A program made the translations under genes and the position numbers. The notes under the pieces were generated by a model, which did not search any database, was not told where the DNA came from, and worked only from the letters and a program-made list of their open reading frames with translations. From contig JAYKAV010000460.1 of NCBI GenBank assembly GCA_035582835.1, positions 26,860-90,859 on the forward strand: a DNA stretch of 64,000 nucleotides. Direction: 5' to 3'. Shown in pieces: positions 37,290 to 51,100 of the stretch. Source of the DNA: Phoebastria nigripes (taxonomy: Eukaryota > Chordata > Aves > Procellariiformes > Diomedeidae). How positions within the stretch are numbered: the stretch's first letter is position 1; every line of letters starts with the position of its first letter.

Positions 37290-37940
37290 TCTCCAGAGCA
37301 CTCACCACTTTTTTTTTTTCCTTTTTGGACATGACAATATATATTGAACAAACATTTTATGTGAACAGAACAAAATAACACCTATGTGTCATTACTCGGT
37401 AGAAAAATTTCAAATGTGTAATGAGAAGAAGTAGTCCAAGTTCCCTCTCAGCGTGCGTTGCCATTTTGCACCACCCATTGTTAATTGCCTACTGTGCTGA
37501 AAACTGATCATTAATGCAACTTTTTGTTTATGCATTCCATAGCACTCTGTAAACCAGGCAGGTAACATAACCTCTTCCCCTAATTATAAAATTTCCTTTT
37601 CAAATCTGAAGGATGTAAGATCAACCAGTTGTCCTTGTCTTACTGAAATGTCATGTAGTCTGAAAGACTGGAGGAGCACAGTAATCACTTACAGAAAACA
37701 CACCAGATTTCTTCAATCATGTTTTTTCAAGCTTTTTAATTTGTAAGAATTAACCACACTTTGAACAAATTTACTACTAAAATAAGGCTTGAATTTGTTT
37801 ATTCAATGGAGTAATTTCCACTGTTTTGCTCATTTCTCTATCATATTACTTAAATATTTATTTTGAAGTTGTACATATTGCCTTGGTCAGTTTTGTCCAC
37901 AGTTACAAAAATGAGGATTAAGAAACTAATCCACATTATC
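37290..37940. other. Unassigned AT-rich sequence
   Basis: No gene or repeat recognised. Confidence 0.5.

Positions 37941-37944
<4 letters not shown>

Positions 37945-37998
<54 letters not shown>
37945..37998 (+). repeat. Long homopolymer, 54 consecutive A
   Basis: An uninterrupted run of 54 A is followed by an A/C-rich decayed continuation (CCAAAACACCACCAACC). No parent gene is recognisable in the sequence to its left, so it cannot be assigned to a processed retrocopy. Confidence 0.95.
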
Positions 37999-37999
<1 letters not shown>

Positions 38000-38000
<1 letters not shown>

Positions 38001-41000
38001 AAAACACCACCAACCACAACAAAAAAACTTCAAGCTGAAAACCATACCTATTAACATCTGTGCCACCAGAGATTCCTCTGAATGTTTTTTGTTCCAGAAC
38101 CTACATCCCCATCTACCTTCCTCTTAGACAGAAGACGTGCAAAGCAGCACATTCTAGACAGATAACAGCACATCTTTCCGTTTGATTGATAACTTTTCCA
38201 TGAACAGTAACTTTGAGCTTAAAACTTTAGCCCTGATAGAAGGAAGTGCTTTAAAATGTGAAATTTAATCACATGAACCCGTCAGAAAACAGAGATGTCC
38301 CACGCAGTGCAACCAATAGTCCCACGTAGAACACTGTACACATACAGCTGATTATACAGTAACTCTGTGTTGCAATGTGCTGGGAGATTTTTTTGCAAGC
38401 CTAATGAACAAGTGTTTTTCATTTCAGGTGATTGGGGAGATTAATTCAAGTATGGCACATGAATGACTTCACCAGCTATACAGAAATTAATTCTTCATTC
38501 TTCACATGGCTAATCTCACATGCTCCTTCACTTGGTCCCCAAAATAATACAAGGCCCAGGAAGAGATGTGCTTACAGTGAAACAATGTGATGTGTATTCC
38601 CGAAAGGATTCTTTCTGAAGAAGTGACTCTAATTTTAAGATCAGTGTAACTTTATAGACTATACTTAAGAGTGGATTGCCCTGGATCAGGGAGCCAGCAC
38701 TCAAGGTCAGTGCAATAAGCAAAAAGTTTTCTAGGAACTTACTTCAGCATGCTTTTGTCAACTAATACAGCAAATAAACTAAATAAAGCATCGATACACA
38801 TACTAAAACATTCACTGGATTACACATACTAGGACTGTGCATACTTAAAACGGATACAGGATTGGAAATTCATTTTTCATATACATTTGGCTAGGGTACT
38901 ACTTACTAGCATGTTGTATCTTACCAAGTATCTTTCAGTTATGGCTATGCATCATTCTGTTTTTAAATTTCTGAAGTTTTCTCGATGTATATATTTTCTA
39001 TATATATGAATCCAAAATTATCTTTTACTNGAGTGCAAAATGCTGCAATAACACAAATGCCACCAGAGTGTCACTTTCAGGAACAAATAGGTCACAGAGA
39101 AGTTTGTTTCTCACATTTTTGCAGTTCTTCTCCTAACAAGGTACAATTTAAATAGACAGCATTTACTGAAGGACGTTACAGAAACCCTTAAATTAAAACT
39201 TTTTACACTAATTAAAAGTCATGGAAGATGCATCAAAGAGATGAAAAACACACTAAAATGCTGCAAAATGCTCCAGAACAGTGTAAAATTTCACAAAACA
39301 AAACCGGGCAAAATTTAGAGAAGGTGCCTCAGACAAGTATGAATAGAAACATGTGGTCCAGAGCCTTATTTTTAAAGCACCCTAACTGCAGCTGAGAGAA
39401 AGGAATGCAGCAAAAGATCTGCGATAGATTTGTAAGAAGAAAACTCAGAATAGTTGTACCCTAAGTAATGATGAGTTCAGAGGTAAAGGGAAGAAGAGAA
39501 ACGAGAGAGTAACTGCAGCAGCAGGTACAGCCCAGGACAGTTTCTGTGAATGTAAGCTGTGCACGAAAGGGACTGGGGAGGAATGAGATGTTGAGGCAAG
39601 ATGTGAGAAAGTAGAAACATGAGACTAGAAAGCAAGCAAATATGCATAGTGGGACAGCTGCAGGGTTCAGAGGTACTGCACAAAATCTGTGTCAGTGGCA
39701 ATGGGACTATCTTTAGCAAGCCCAGGCAGATAGCAATACTTTTTTTTCACATTCCATATTTCTAAGGTTTTCTGTACCTAAGGTACAGAAAGCAAAACAA
39801 ATTTATTTTCTAAATGGAACGCTTGCATCCTACAGAAGCTAATGCAAATTGCCAGAAACAAGCCGGACAAATGAGAAACTCCAGCCCAGGGAAAGAGAGA
39901 GCAGAGTAATGCTCGAGTTTCCAGTTGAGAGCCAGATGAAAGTAGGAGAAGGATGAAAGAGAGGAGAACTTAGAACAGCATGTTTGTCAGGTACAGCAAA
40001 CAAGAAATGAGGAGGAGGCCAGAAGCAAAAGCAAGCAGTGGGGAGCTGAAGATGACAATGTAGAAATGGCTATGGAAAACAAAGGGCTGTTAACAAAATT
40101 ATACGAAGAGATGACATATAATACAGATTATTATTATTTATCTATTTGTTTGCCCCAGGAGAAAAGCAAAGCATTAGACAGGCTGGTAAAAGGAACTGGT
40201 ATTTGCATAAGAAAAAGCAATTAGTGCTTGCCCAAGGGCTCCCTTATTGTCCTATCTTCTTATCCCAAGTTGCAGTAATATTTATATTACATGACCTCAA
40301 ACAGCTATACAAGGCAAAATCCTGCTCGTAACATTCACGCAAGCAGCCCTACTCAGATTCTGGTTTCATGAAACGTCCTACCTGACTGAGCAGAATTTGG
40401 TCGTATACGCCTGCGGCAGCTACGCTTCCTCGCTTCAAAATGCACTTCGTTAAGGACTTCCCACTTGTCTTTTCCCAAAAAGAAACTGATGAGTTTGAGT
40501 TCAGAAGATGGAATATTAATAAATTCCTTTCTTTTTGAAATCATTCTGATTTTATTGGTTTTGAATACTTGATACTGAGAGATACTCATATGAGCATGCT
40601 TTTGAAGAAGAAAGTATTAATTAAAACAGCTATATTAGCAAAGACTAAGGGTTTTCTTAGTAATGAAATACAAACCACTTCCCTATTTAGAGACGACCAA
40701 CTGCTTCACTTTTCTTCTGTAAATACAATGACTACTTTTGACTGTGTAAAGTACCTCTCATTTAGAAGAATGTTATAAAGTTATTCTTAGTCTAGTGATT
40801 TCAGCCCGCTTCTTGATTTCACAAAACCAGGTATTTTTGCTTCTGCAGAGCCAAGGACAGACTATTGGGATTCATATAGTTATTTCCATGTGTTGACAGT
40901 GCCCTACAGTGCTCTTAAGATCTCAGCTGGCTGGAATCAGGGTTTCTACTCCGGGCAATTGCTGTTCTAGGAGCTGGGCCTTTTGCATCCAACCACACGT

Positions 41001-44000
41001 CACAAGGCAGATGGAGGCTACATCCCAAGGTGTAGCTGTTCGAGCATCTACCTCAAAATTGCAGCGGTCACCTCTGTTTATGAATCCCACAATCTCCAGA
41101 TTACAGTGATGTTAAGACGATCAAGTTCCTTCTGCCCTTCTGTTCTTTCAACTTCATTACAAGATTATTCTTCATTCTTTAAACTGAGTAAGAGCTATGC
41201 CTGGCATTAAAACAAAACCACCTTTATCAAGAAAATATGCACAACCTCACATAATCCAAAAAATTTTACTGTCATATCGTAGGAAAGAATCCAAAGTTTT
41301 CAGCATAGTAATTTTACCCCGAACTTGCCTCACTGATTTTCAGTAACATCTATTATTACATAAGAAAACATTATATATTAATCATATAAGAAAATAACTA
41401 AATCAACAATTGTAATACTTCCATCCAAAGAGAGGTGACAGTATATACAGAAATGTCATAACAAGTATTTTAATTTTACTCAATGATCTAATTTACAGTT
41501 ACTTAACTGCTTTATAGTCTCAGCTGTTTTTAGTTCTTAATTCTCTTCTTTCTTTTCTACATGTATTTTATACCACTTCTTAATAACAGATGACATGAAA
41601 CCATTCTAGCAAGAATTGCCTATGATGGCTATTATGACACAATACTGTGCAAGTGACAACAGTAAATACAAGATATGCCTTAATTTCTTAAAGCTGAAAT
41701 GAGTATTTTAAATTTTTTCAACCATTAAAAAACTGATTAAAGTGACACTGATTAAGTGACCTTGAAGAGCTATGCAGTTTCAGGTGAGGCACACTGATGG
41801 GAGGGAACCGAGCCTGAGGAGGTCCACCCCACCGCCGCTCCCATCAGGTCGTGGCATGGGTTCAGCTCAAGGCACTGCGCTTTGTAGGGAGGGAGGTGAG
41901 AGACATTTCAGCAATACAAACCAAGCAGCTAGCACAAATGATGGTGAAAAAACTATCTATGCTCCAGAGCAAGGCTTCTTACCTTCAAACTTTTTGTGTC
42001 TGTACATGACTGAAAACAGAAAGACTCTGGAGTTTAGGAGCTGTGCAACAACCCACAGCCAGAACAAATAAAGATAATCACCTAGCAATAGAAAAAAAAG
42101 ATTTTCTCTCCGAGAAATACCATGGAATATTTCACCAAAAATCCTATTAGGGTACATAGCGTAAAAATATTCACATCGTCTCCTGTTAGATAAGCAGAAG
42201 CTTTAGACAGACACACAGTGACAGTCAACACATTTATGGAGAGTGACGGAGCTGCAAGTGTGATATAGGAGCTGGCAAGTTTTCCAGGCTTGGCACACCA
42301 GATGAGAGGGTTTACCTTTTTGACCGGGGCTCTCCTACAGTGAAGCAACACAGAGTATCTTGTACAATTTGGCTAATGCAATAAGCTGACAAATAACTAC
42401 AGGATCCCATCGTGTAAAGGGATTTCCCTTTGCTGTTATCTACTTTCACCATTCCCACGTGTTTGAACAATGTTGTTCCTCATTTTTTGTTATCTTACTT
42501 TTCACATTAACCTCTACATTATTAAGCAGCAATAAGAAAGAACCAGAAGCAATGAAATTTGANATAAAATCTTTTAACTGACATCAAGGTGTGCCACATT
42601 TGTATATAGCTTATCTCCGAATAACTTTTCATACAGGTGAAATTTAAAAAGAGAGAGCTGAGAGTATGCAACCAAATGGTCTGGGCATTACTCTGATGCT
42701 TTTTTCCCTTGAAAATTCAAATGATCCCTGCAGGCAACCNACAACTGCTAGATCTGTGGAATGTGCTCTCTGAACTGTACAAAAGCCTTCAGCCTTTCGT
42801 GCATTGCTGCAAACAAAAACTGCCAAGTGTAATTATTTCTCGAATTTAATGTTATGGAAGTGTTGCATCATTTTTTTCACAGCTCTGAGAACAGCTGTAG
42901 AAAAATAAAATTTACAGGAGTATTTCCCCACAGAAGTTATACACCGCATTTATCACCTTTTGTCAACAACCGATACAGTCAGATCTCAAAGAGTGCCACT
43001 CTTCTTTGGTGCTCTTACAATTATACTTCTATGGAAAGAATCAAAGGAGTAAGTGGAAGGAGTCCTCCCAAGAACAGTTTTTCATCCTTTAGCCTTTTTA
43101 AAAGAAAAAAACCCCAACCCCACAACTTATATCAGAAGCACCAAACAGCGCTGAGAAAACAACAGAGGCTTGCAAATTCATAGTTCACTTCCCACTTTTT
43201 TTCTTAACCTACACTGCTGTATCTAGCGTTCCTACAAACATCCACATACTAAAAGGTAACTTGGTAGATATATTACAAAACACAAGCACAGCAGTCTAGA
43301 TGATCTTGTATGCATCTGTAGTNCTAATAAGAACTGCCTTGGTTTTGAACACAGATGTATTCAACTTGCTGAACTGAAAGCATTCAAACTTTACTCATTG
43401 AATACAGACATACTCAGTAATAGGAGTTTTATTACTGACTTCATCTTATCTGAGATTTTTAAGCTAAAGACGACATTGAGGTGAAACCAACTGCCCTTAA
43501 ATAAAAGTTTCCACATCTGAAATAAACGTTACCCAACCATGAAGACACCCAAATTCAAAACAGTTGTTTTTGTTTGGATTGCAAAAGTGCCTTGCTTTAG
43601 AAAGCAAGCTATTTAGTTCCAGTGTAAACTTCATTACAATTCAGACATGAGGTGGAGCACTGTCTACAGGCCAACTAATTCCCAAAGCAGACCTAAGCTC
43701 CTAGGTCTTGTCCAGGATCCCTCGCCCACACCCACACATTAAGTTAGCCACAATATCCTGTTCCAAAGCAGGAAGAGAAGGGACCTGCAAACAGCCCTCT
43801 CCAAGGAGACCAAGCTCTGCCTTCTGGACTCTCCTCCTCAGCCTGAGCAGATTCAGTCATAGCCCATGAAAGCCTCTGAAGATCCACGCTGTGAAATAGT
43901 CCAGATGCATGTACCCTCCAAATGCAATCCTTAACTGATACCAAATGAAGGTGAGCCATTGCATGGCAAAAAAAAAAAAAAAAAAAGAAATACGGGATCC

Positions 44001-46985
44001 AGAAGGAGATCAAAGGAAAAGGAGCCTGACTCTTTAGCTTGATCATGTGGACAGGATGGACCAGATGAAGGCATTTAATATGCTTACAGCTCCTCAGATT
44101 CAGTGAGGGCCAAGAATTAGAATAAAACCCTGTGTCTAGCATCTCCAGTTGGTTGCTACATCTATAGGGAATCCTCAGTCAGCAGAAGCAATGAAATTTT
44201 TTTCAAGTACATAAGGAGGATAAATACCCGAACCACCTTGCTTGTACCACATCTTTACTTTAGCCATACTTAAGCTGCACAGGCAAAAAGACATTCTGAA
44301 TCATGTCCTCTGGCACAAAGAACAACAGAATCTGGACCACAGTAAGTTAGGCACAGCACCTCTAAGCTGCTAAACCAAAGCGAAGCAAAGGAAATTAAAA
44401 GCCAGTGCCCCAAAGAGATGTGTTTCCACAAGAGAGCTGGGGAACAAAGCCATTTAGTTCATGCATTAAGGAAAAAATAAAAAGGATATGCTGCAAGGCG
44501 CCAAGGAAGATCAAATTCTTATGCTATTCAAATGTATTTTGTGCCACTGCTCAAAACGAAGGGGCACACAGCATCATGTTGTACTGCTACTTCTTTTTTA
44601 ATAGAACCATATTGTCACATTTTAGGCAAACATCTGCATTCAGAAAGACAAGAGAACTGTCTTGCACACAGGCAAGATGCGATCGAGGCACGGGTCACTG
44701 ACGGGCAGCAGCCCCCCTCTCGCCGGGCTCCTGCAGGTGACAGGACACATTCACCTTTCAGCTGCAGCAAGATACAGCTCCTCAGCAGCAACTTGCAGCA
44801 GTGGGAGATGAACGTGCTGTAAGCCACTGATTCACCAAGGAAGTCGGTCAGCAGTGCACTGTGCCACATGCTGTCACTGAGCTTCTACAGATGCTATAAA
44901 AGGGGTGCCCTAAACTGTGACACTTCACTTGCATTTTAGAACTCTAAGAGAGACAAAGAGTACTGCTTCAGCACAGGCAACAACCCACTGAACACCCTGC
45001 CATCCCCTGGATGCTATTTGCTTGTTTGCATCAAACATGGACATGTCTGCTATTTTAAAAATAGAATGTATCTTCCTTTTTTTTTTTTAAAACTGTCTTT
45101 GTGGTAAGTGAATCTTGGTCAAGCTTCAGTGTTAACATGGCTTATACAAACACCAAAGAGCAGGCCACAGAACTGCCAGTGATGAACATAATGACATTAA
45201 GAAGGATGTGGTCTCCAAGTTCATGCTAAATCAAGCCAATGCAAGCAAAACTTGTAATGGAGAAACTGCAATGAATTTTGAATTAAAGAGTGCAGTGGCC
45301 CTGTTTCTCCTTGTTGATCTTTTCAGCAGGACAGCAAAAAGCAAAATAGTAAGTATGTTCATGGGTTTTTAAAAGCATTCCATGTAAAAAGCAACAAAAC
45401 ATAAAGTACACTCATAACATCATGAGTGAGAAGACTGCACTCGGGGAGGCATAAAAGCTAGGCAGCTGCTGTTGCAAAAGAGACTGTTGTTTGTTTTAAA
45501 AAGTTACAAAATAAGCTGAAAAACAGAAAAATCTAGCATCAAAGCAGATGCTTACAAGCACTACAAAATAAACAAAAGCATATTCTATTTTTTGATCAGT
45601 TTCTAACATCTGTAAAAAAATTAAAATTAAAAAGATCATTAATTTATCTTTGATATTGTTAAGCTTTTTTCAAGTAAATGAAGTGGAACATCTCTTAGTC
45701 TTACTACTCTTTTACCAATAAGGCAAGCAAATGTCAGGATTCACAAGAGCAAAAACAGTAGAAAGGTTTGTTGAAAATAATCTTAAAATAGGCACGATAA
45801 ATTCAATTGTTGTGAAGAAAAGCACTTTACTAGTGATTTGCGTAAGAGTGATGCCTCATTTTCAAGATGTAACAAGCTTGTTTCTAGATTTCTTAAACAT
45901 ATCATTGCTGAGGCCACTCTAGATACCCAGATGCCACAAAGGTAGAAAGTGTTTACACCTAAAGATGCTTCCATATACTGTTTATGTGGGAAGTGTAAGA
46001 AAGGCATGTGGAAAGCAAACATGGGATAATCTGTTCCTCATGAAGGTTTCCCCAAGCTTACTAGAAATTTGCCTAATACCAGTCATTCCTCTCTTGACAC
46101 AAAAATTTCAAACCTGTGGATCCACATGGAAGCATTACTGTAATGCTGTCTATCTTTTGCACTTCCTAGAACATGACTGGTTAAAAGAAATCTGATGAAA
46201 AAACCTGCTCTTGGGTAGAGGGTTTTAATGCCAAACTTTAGCTTAAGGCACCTTTCAAAGCCCAAATGTTAATCCTTGAGGGGGGGCGAAAGAGGGTTTA
46301 CGATGGTTTCTCAATTACAGCATTTGTGCTGCAAGTGTCTGTAATGTCCTAATGAGAGCATTTTCTTTCCTCAAATTCCAGGATTCCTGTAAGTAAATAA
46401 AAATAACCCAGTGGGTAGCCCATAGCTTTGGTACTGCACTGGGTAAAGGCTAGTGGACGTAGTTCTGACTGAAGTGAGTTAACATTTTAATACTGTAAAA
46501 GACAATAACCAGAAAGAGAGAACTCCCAACTTTTACTATGAGCTATGGTAAAGGAATTCACTAATGGTCTTTGCATTCCAGATATCAAGGCTTGCATCAT
46601 CTTGCTGAATTTTTCTTAAAGAAAAAAGTCAACAAAGCCCACTAGAAGCTGGCCAAATGAGCAACATATCTCAGCCAGAGGGCAGTTAACTATAAAATCA
46701 AAGAATAAATGAACCACCAAGACTAACAATTTCTGGAAGGGGCCCTCCACCTAGAATAAGAAAATGGAAACCAGTCACAAATTTAGAAAATGCCTTTAGA
46801 AATCAGATCCCCCATAATGAACCATAGTTAGTTCAAAAGGAAATCTCCCCTCCACTGCTCGTTTTTTATCTTATCCTACAAGTCCCTCCCAGTCCAAGTG
46901 TATTTCTCTTCTGCAGGCTGTCAAGGTTGTCAAGAAGAGGGCCATGTGTTTTGCAGAAGAACGGCCAAAGTTGAGAAGATTCATG
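38000..46985. other. Long unassigned interval
   Basis: Nearly 9 kb without a recognisable gene or mobile element. Composition varies. Positions 39460-40080 are purine-rich on +. Positions 43740-43990 end in an A19 run (43970-43988). Positions 44635-44830 have raised GC and CpG. Open frames (up to 132 codons at 43744-44142 minus) show no domain. Single Ns occur at 39030, 42563, 42740 and 43323. Confidence 0.5.
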
Positions 46986-46989
46986 GATT

Positions 46990-47460
46990 AAAGAGAATTT
47001 AAGGTCAGAAAGGACCATTAGATCATCAAGTCTGACTTCCTATAATATCACAGAATATAAAATTTCAGGCAGTTACCTTATTATTGAGCCCAAACACTTA
47101 TAGTTGATTAAAGAATAAATTCTGTTTTAGCTAAAGCAATTGTTTCATGTCATGCTTTTTCTGTACTAGATTAAAGAGCTCTTTAGAGCACCAGATATTT
47201 TCTCTCTGTGAAGGTATGCTGTAATTAAGTCACTTCTCAAACACCTTTTTGATAAGGTAAACAGACTGATCTCCTTAAATATTTCACTGCAAGGCAATTT
47301 TCAAGCTCTTAAATCACTTGCATAATTGTTTCTGGCACCATCTCTAATTTTCCAAAAGGTTGGATTTTTTTCAGATGTGGCCACAAGAACCATAAGCTGA
47401 AATTCAGTCTGTTTACCAATGCAGTATAAAAAGATAAATTCACATCTTTGCTGACATGTG
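46990..47460 (-). mobile_element. Ancient CR1 LINE fossil, 3' end
   Basis: On the + strand the sequence GGTCAGAAAGGACCATTAGATCATC (about 47002-47025) begins the antisense 3' end of the old CR1 type shared with turtles and crocodilians. It is followed in order by ATTGAGCCCAA, TAGATTAAAGAGCTCTTTAGAG, GAAGGTATGCTGTAATTAAG, GATAAGGTAAACAGACTGA and TTTGGATTT...GATGTGG. The match extends about 470 bases with small indels. No reading frame survives. Confidence 0.75.
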
Positions 47461-47784
47461 GCTGCCTGTACATCCAGCACACTTCTTTCTTTGCCCCATA
47501 GCATACTGTGTTTCCTCTCCTCAGAAAAAAAGATCATACGAATGAGATTTTTTTTGTGACGAAGCAGTGTACAAGCAAGTATCAGCAGAACTTGGCAATA
47601 ATAAGGAACCTTAACTACTCGGTCGTCTTTTAGGAAAGGAGACAGCAGGACACAGGCTATCCAGAAACGTGTTGGCAACCACTTTTCAGTACAGAAACTG
47701 AGGAAAACACACAAAGCAAAAAACGTTTTAGATTTTACTTCAACCTTTGAGAACTCACTGGAAACGTGAAAATTGAGGGCAGCT

Positions 47785-49310
47785 TGGTTGAAAGTAACCA
47801 TAACATGAGAGAATTCCCATTTCTAAGGAAGGGAGGGAGAAGGGAGAATAGGAGAATAAAGTCAATGGAGATTACAGAAGAGGACTTGGATAAATGAATT
47901 GGTGGCCAAGATCCTGTGAAAGGTAACTCGAAGGGAAGAAGAAAGAGTTCAAGAGAGCTGGCAGTTCCATAAAAGAATAACATTTAAGGCATAAGAGCGA
48001 ACTAAGTCAGTGCTGAAAAAGGCTAAATCACAAACTCAAGGACCTGCAACTTAAGGAGAGTACAGATCCATGAACACAAGTATGCATGAGAGAAAAACAT
48101 GACAATATAGGGACAAAGTCAGAAGGGCAAAAACAGAAAGCAAAATATAACTTTCAAAAAATGGAATTAGTAGCAAGAAAGCATTTTTTACATTCCTTAA
48201 TAGTAATAGGAAAATTCAAGAAAGAGTTGATCAGGCTATTTACAGAAGATACAGAGACAAATATATTTTGCTTAGTCTTTGATATAAAAGGCAAGTACAA
48301 TCTGATAGCTAAAACCAGTGACAAAAGGGATAAAAAAATTAAGAGCACAACAGGGAAAACAGATGAAGAGACACTTCAATAAGTTAGATGCTGTCAGATC
48401 AGCTGAGCCTAATCAAGCTCATACGTAGGATAGGTAAGAACATGATGTTGGCTTGTGCTGCGAAGCCAGTTGAAGAATGCCAAACTCCAATGCCTCCAAT
48501 GCCTGACTACACTGAAATTTTGCTAACCTGCCATTTATAGCTACTTAAAACCAAATCAGTGACATTACAAGAGTTTAAAAAAATCTTTATTTTTTAAATT
48601 TATTTTTAACTCAAATCAGTATAGTGACTAAGGTTTCTACCCTTTATTCCGACAAACAGCCGCATTGCCTCAATAGNTTGGACAGTTAACTGCAGTGCAA
48701 GGGACTCTAAGAGAATTAATTGAAATTCTCTCACAGCCATTAGCGATTTTTCAGAACTTTTAGAGAATGGATGAAGTTCCAGAACAATGAGAAGGGAAAA
48801 ATCCAGTGCCTGTCTTAAAAAGGTGAAAAAAGAGGAGGTAAGGAATGACAGACTTGTTCCAATTAGTTTCGGTTTCTGAAATATTCTTGAGAAAAACAAG
48901 ACCAACAAGACTTTTTTTCTCTTTTACAACAAGAAAATAAATACCTGCCAATATAGTTTTGTCATGAGCAAAAGCTGGCAAGCCAATTAAATTCCTCCTT
49001 TAATAGAAAAATAGTTTGTGAATGGGAAAGAAGCAGTGGATGACATATAAAAAGAAGTGGATGACTCATAACAAGAAGCTAAGGAAACAAAGACTAAATT
49101 AAACTATTTGAAGGCAAATACAAAATGTGTTCAAAAATCTGATGTAGAGACTAGTAATAAAAGAAGGGTATTATGAGTGGGGCTCAACAGGGGTCCATCC
49201 TGGTCTGGTGCACTGGGTGTTTTCTTTCATAACTTGGGACAGTGAAATGGTCATCCATATAGAAACTGCACTTTTAAAATTCTCAGATGATGCTACGTTT
49301 GAGAGAGAGA
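47785..49310 (+). mobile_element. Ancient CR1 LINE fossil, polymerase region
   Basis: The + strand follows the CR1 ORF2 order: a decayed pre-RT segment (AAGTAACCATAACATGAGAG at about 47791-47810, and GAGCTGGCAGTTCC...GGCATAAGAGC near 47955-48000), a long decayed middle, and then the fingers region near 48945-49050. There TATAGTTTTGTCATGAGC and CAAGCCAATTAAATTCCTCC correspond to the 'QHGF.KG.SC.TNLI.F' codons. The 'GSVLG..LF' region lies near 49190-49230. Motif C is readable as FSDD (49280-49291). Stops and indels abound. The element is dead and old. Confidence 0.65.
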
Positions 49311-49314
49311 AGAC

Positions 49315-51095
49315 AGGAAAACATTGGGGGTCCTTCCTCCACGGGGTTTACCAAAAGTAATAGGAAATTACATTTAATTAAAGATGTACACACAAAATAT
49401 ATTTTAATAATTTTGAAGAGTTATTAAGAACGATGAGTCAGTTCTGAAGTAGCTGAACTCAGGATTACACCAAACCCAGTTTAAAACATAATCATTTGGT
49501 TGTATGGCATCAACACATAGCAACAATAGCTCAATCAGTGCACTGCACTTAGACCTATGTTTTGAAGTATATCCCATTTTCTTCTGTCTTTCTCCACCAG
49601 ATTTTTCTCAACTTTACATTAAGCGATACATAAGAGAGGGCCACAGACATAGGCTGGAAGATGTCAGATACTCAGTTCTGACAATCTCACCCTTTGAAGG
49701 CATTGTACTACCAACTGTTGGTGATTCTTGGTGATAACTGGTGGGATAGAGTGAGCCAGCACTACCACCAGTATTAGAATACTAATGGCATAACTGACAG
49801 CATGTTTCAGCTTGCTGGGATATTATCAGTGAACTTTCTGGGGGCATGTGGCCATGTGGAAGACACCTCATTCTTCCCACCTANGTAGCTGAATACAGGC
49901 TGTACATTGCCTGCCCAGTCACGAAGGCTTCAGGTTACTCTCACCCTCAACTCCTGTTCCTGTAGACGCCACTCTTCTATCTCAACTGGCAAGCTGATTT
50001 TTTGTCTAGGCAGCGTGATCAGCGAGGAGCTGCTATCAAGGGGCATGTCAACTTACGCACCTGATGTTGCGCAGACAGCATTTCAGTAGGCATGTCACCA
50101 CAGAAGAGCAGGGCTGCTCTGCTGATGTTCTCCCTGCCAGAATGCAGTATCCATGCCATAGGACCATCCCAGAGATAATTTAATGTCTTCCCAGTGGGCC
50201 CACAGGACACTGCCCAGATGGCTGTCATGACTGCTGCGCAAGAGCAGCCTGCAACAGCAGTATAGATACAGCTACCATAATTGTGCTATATTTACTGAGC
50301 AACATCAATGCTGTACTAGAGACCCATGAGAAAAATGTGAGTTTGGACTGATGGACTGATGCCTATTTATTTGAGGCAGCATAGAATACGTTGAATGAAT
50401 GGTGGCAATTAGCTTTTTATGCACTGAGAAGTGTATGTGTTTGGTTAATAAAATAACAAATAGAAAATATACTTTTTAGGAATATACCTACAATTATGGA
50501 AGTATAGAAACTTCAGAAAAACATGTTATGTAAATATACTTCAGTGAAGAATTTAGGCAAGGCATCTCAGAAGACAAGAATAAATACATAAATTGATTTA
50601 ATTTAGAAAAGATAAGCTATTGAGACCTAGATATGTAATATTCGTTATTCTTTATTATTTGAGTAAAATATCAGCAAAACTACAAAATGAAACGAAACGG
50701 CTTCCTATTTTCTTGCATACTGAATTAAAGATGGTCTTGACCTTCTAAGATGAAATTGTTTCCCTGCATTTCCATGATCTGATTCTAACCTGATCATCTA
50801 TTTGATCTTCTTTATCAGATCACACAGAACATGCAGAAGAGGAAAAGAACCATTTCCCAATGCACTGGCTGTCAAGGTATTAAAAAATACTGTTTCTGGA
50901 TTTCATATCCAGCTATTTCCTAGACACCCTCCATTGTTCTGTCTACCTTTGATGCATATGTAGTGTGGTCAAGTTAACACTGCTGTTGACGCCTAGAATT
51001 TTGCATTTCTCAAATGCAGCCCAAAATTTGCATCTATGGGGTTTTTTGCATTTAATTTCCCAGGTTCCTTTTAGGGCAAAAAAAGGAAAAAGCCC
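49315..51095. other. Unassigned sequence
   Basis: No gene or repeat identified. The block 49900-50260 has higher GC and short frames on both strands without recognisable domains. Confidence 0.5.
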
Positions 51096-51100
51096 TTAAG

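Noticed and set aside
39460..40080. Possible additional L2-type fossil on the minus strand
   Set aside because: The region is purine-rich like other antisense LINE DNA, but no ordered polymerase blocks could be identified.
47301..47801. 166-codon minus-strand open frame
   Set aside because: It overlaps the ancient CR1 3' end (46990-47460) in a frame other than that of the element and runs into unrelated flanking DNA. No domain is visible.
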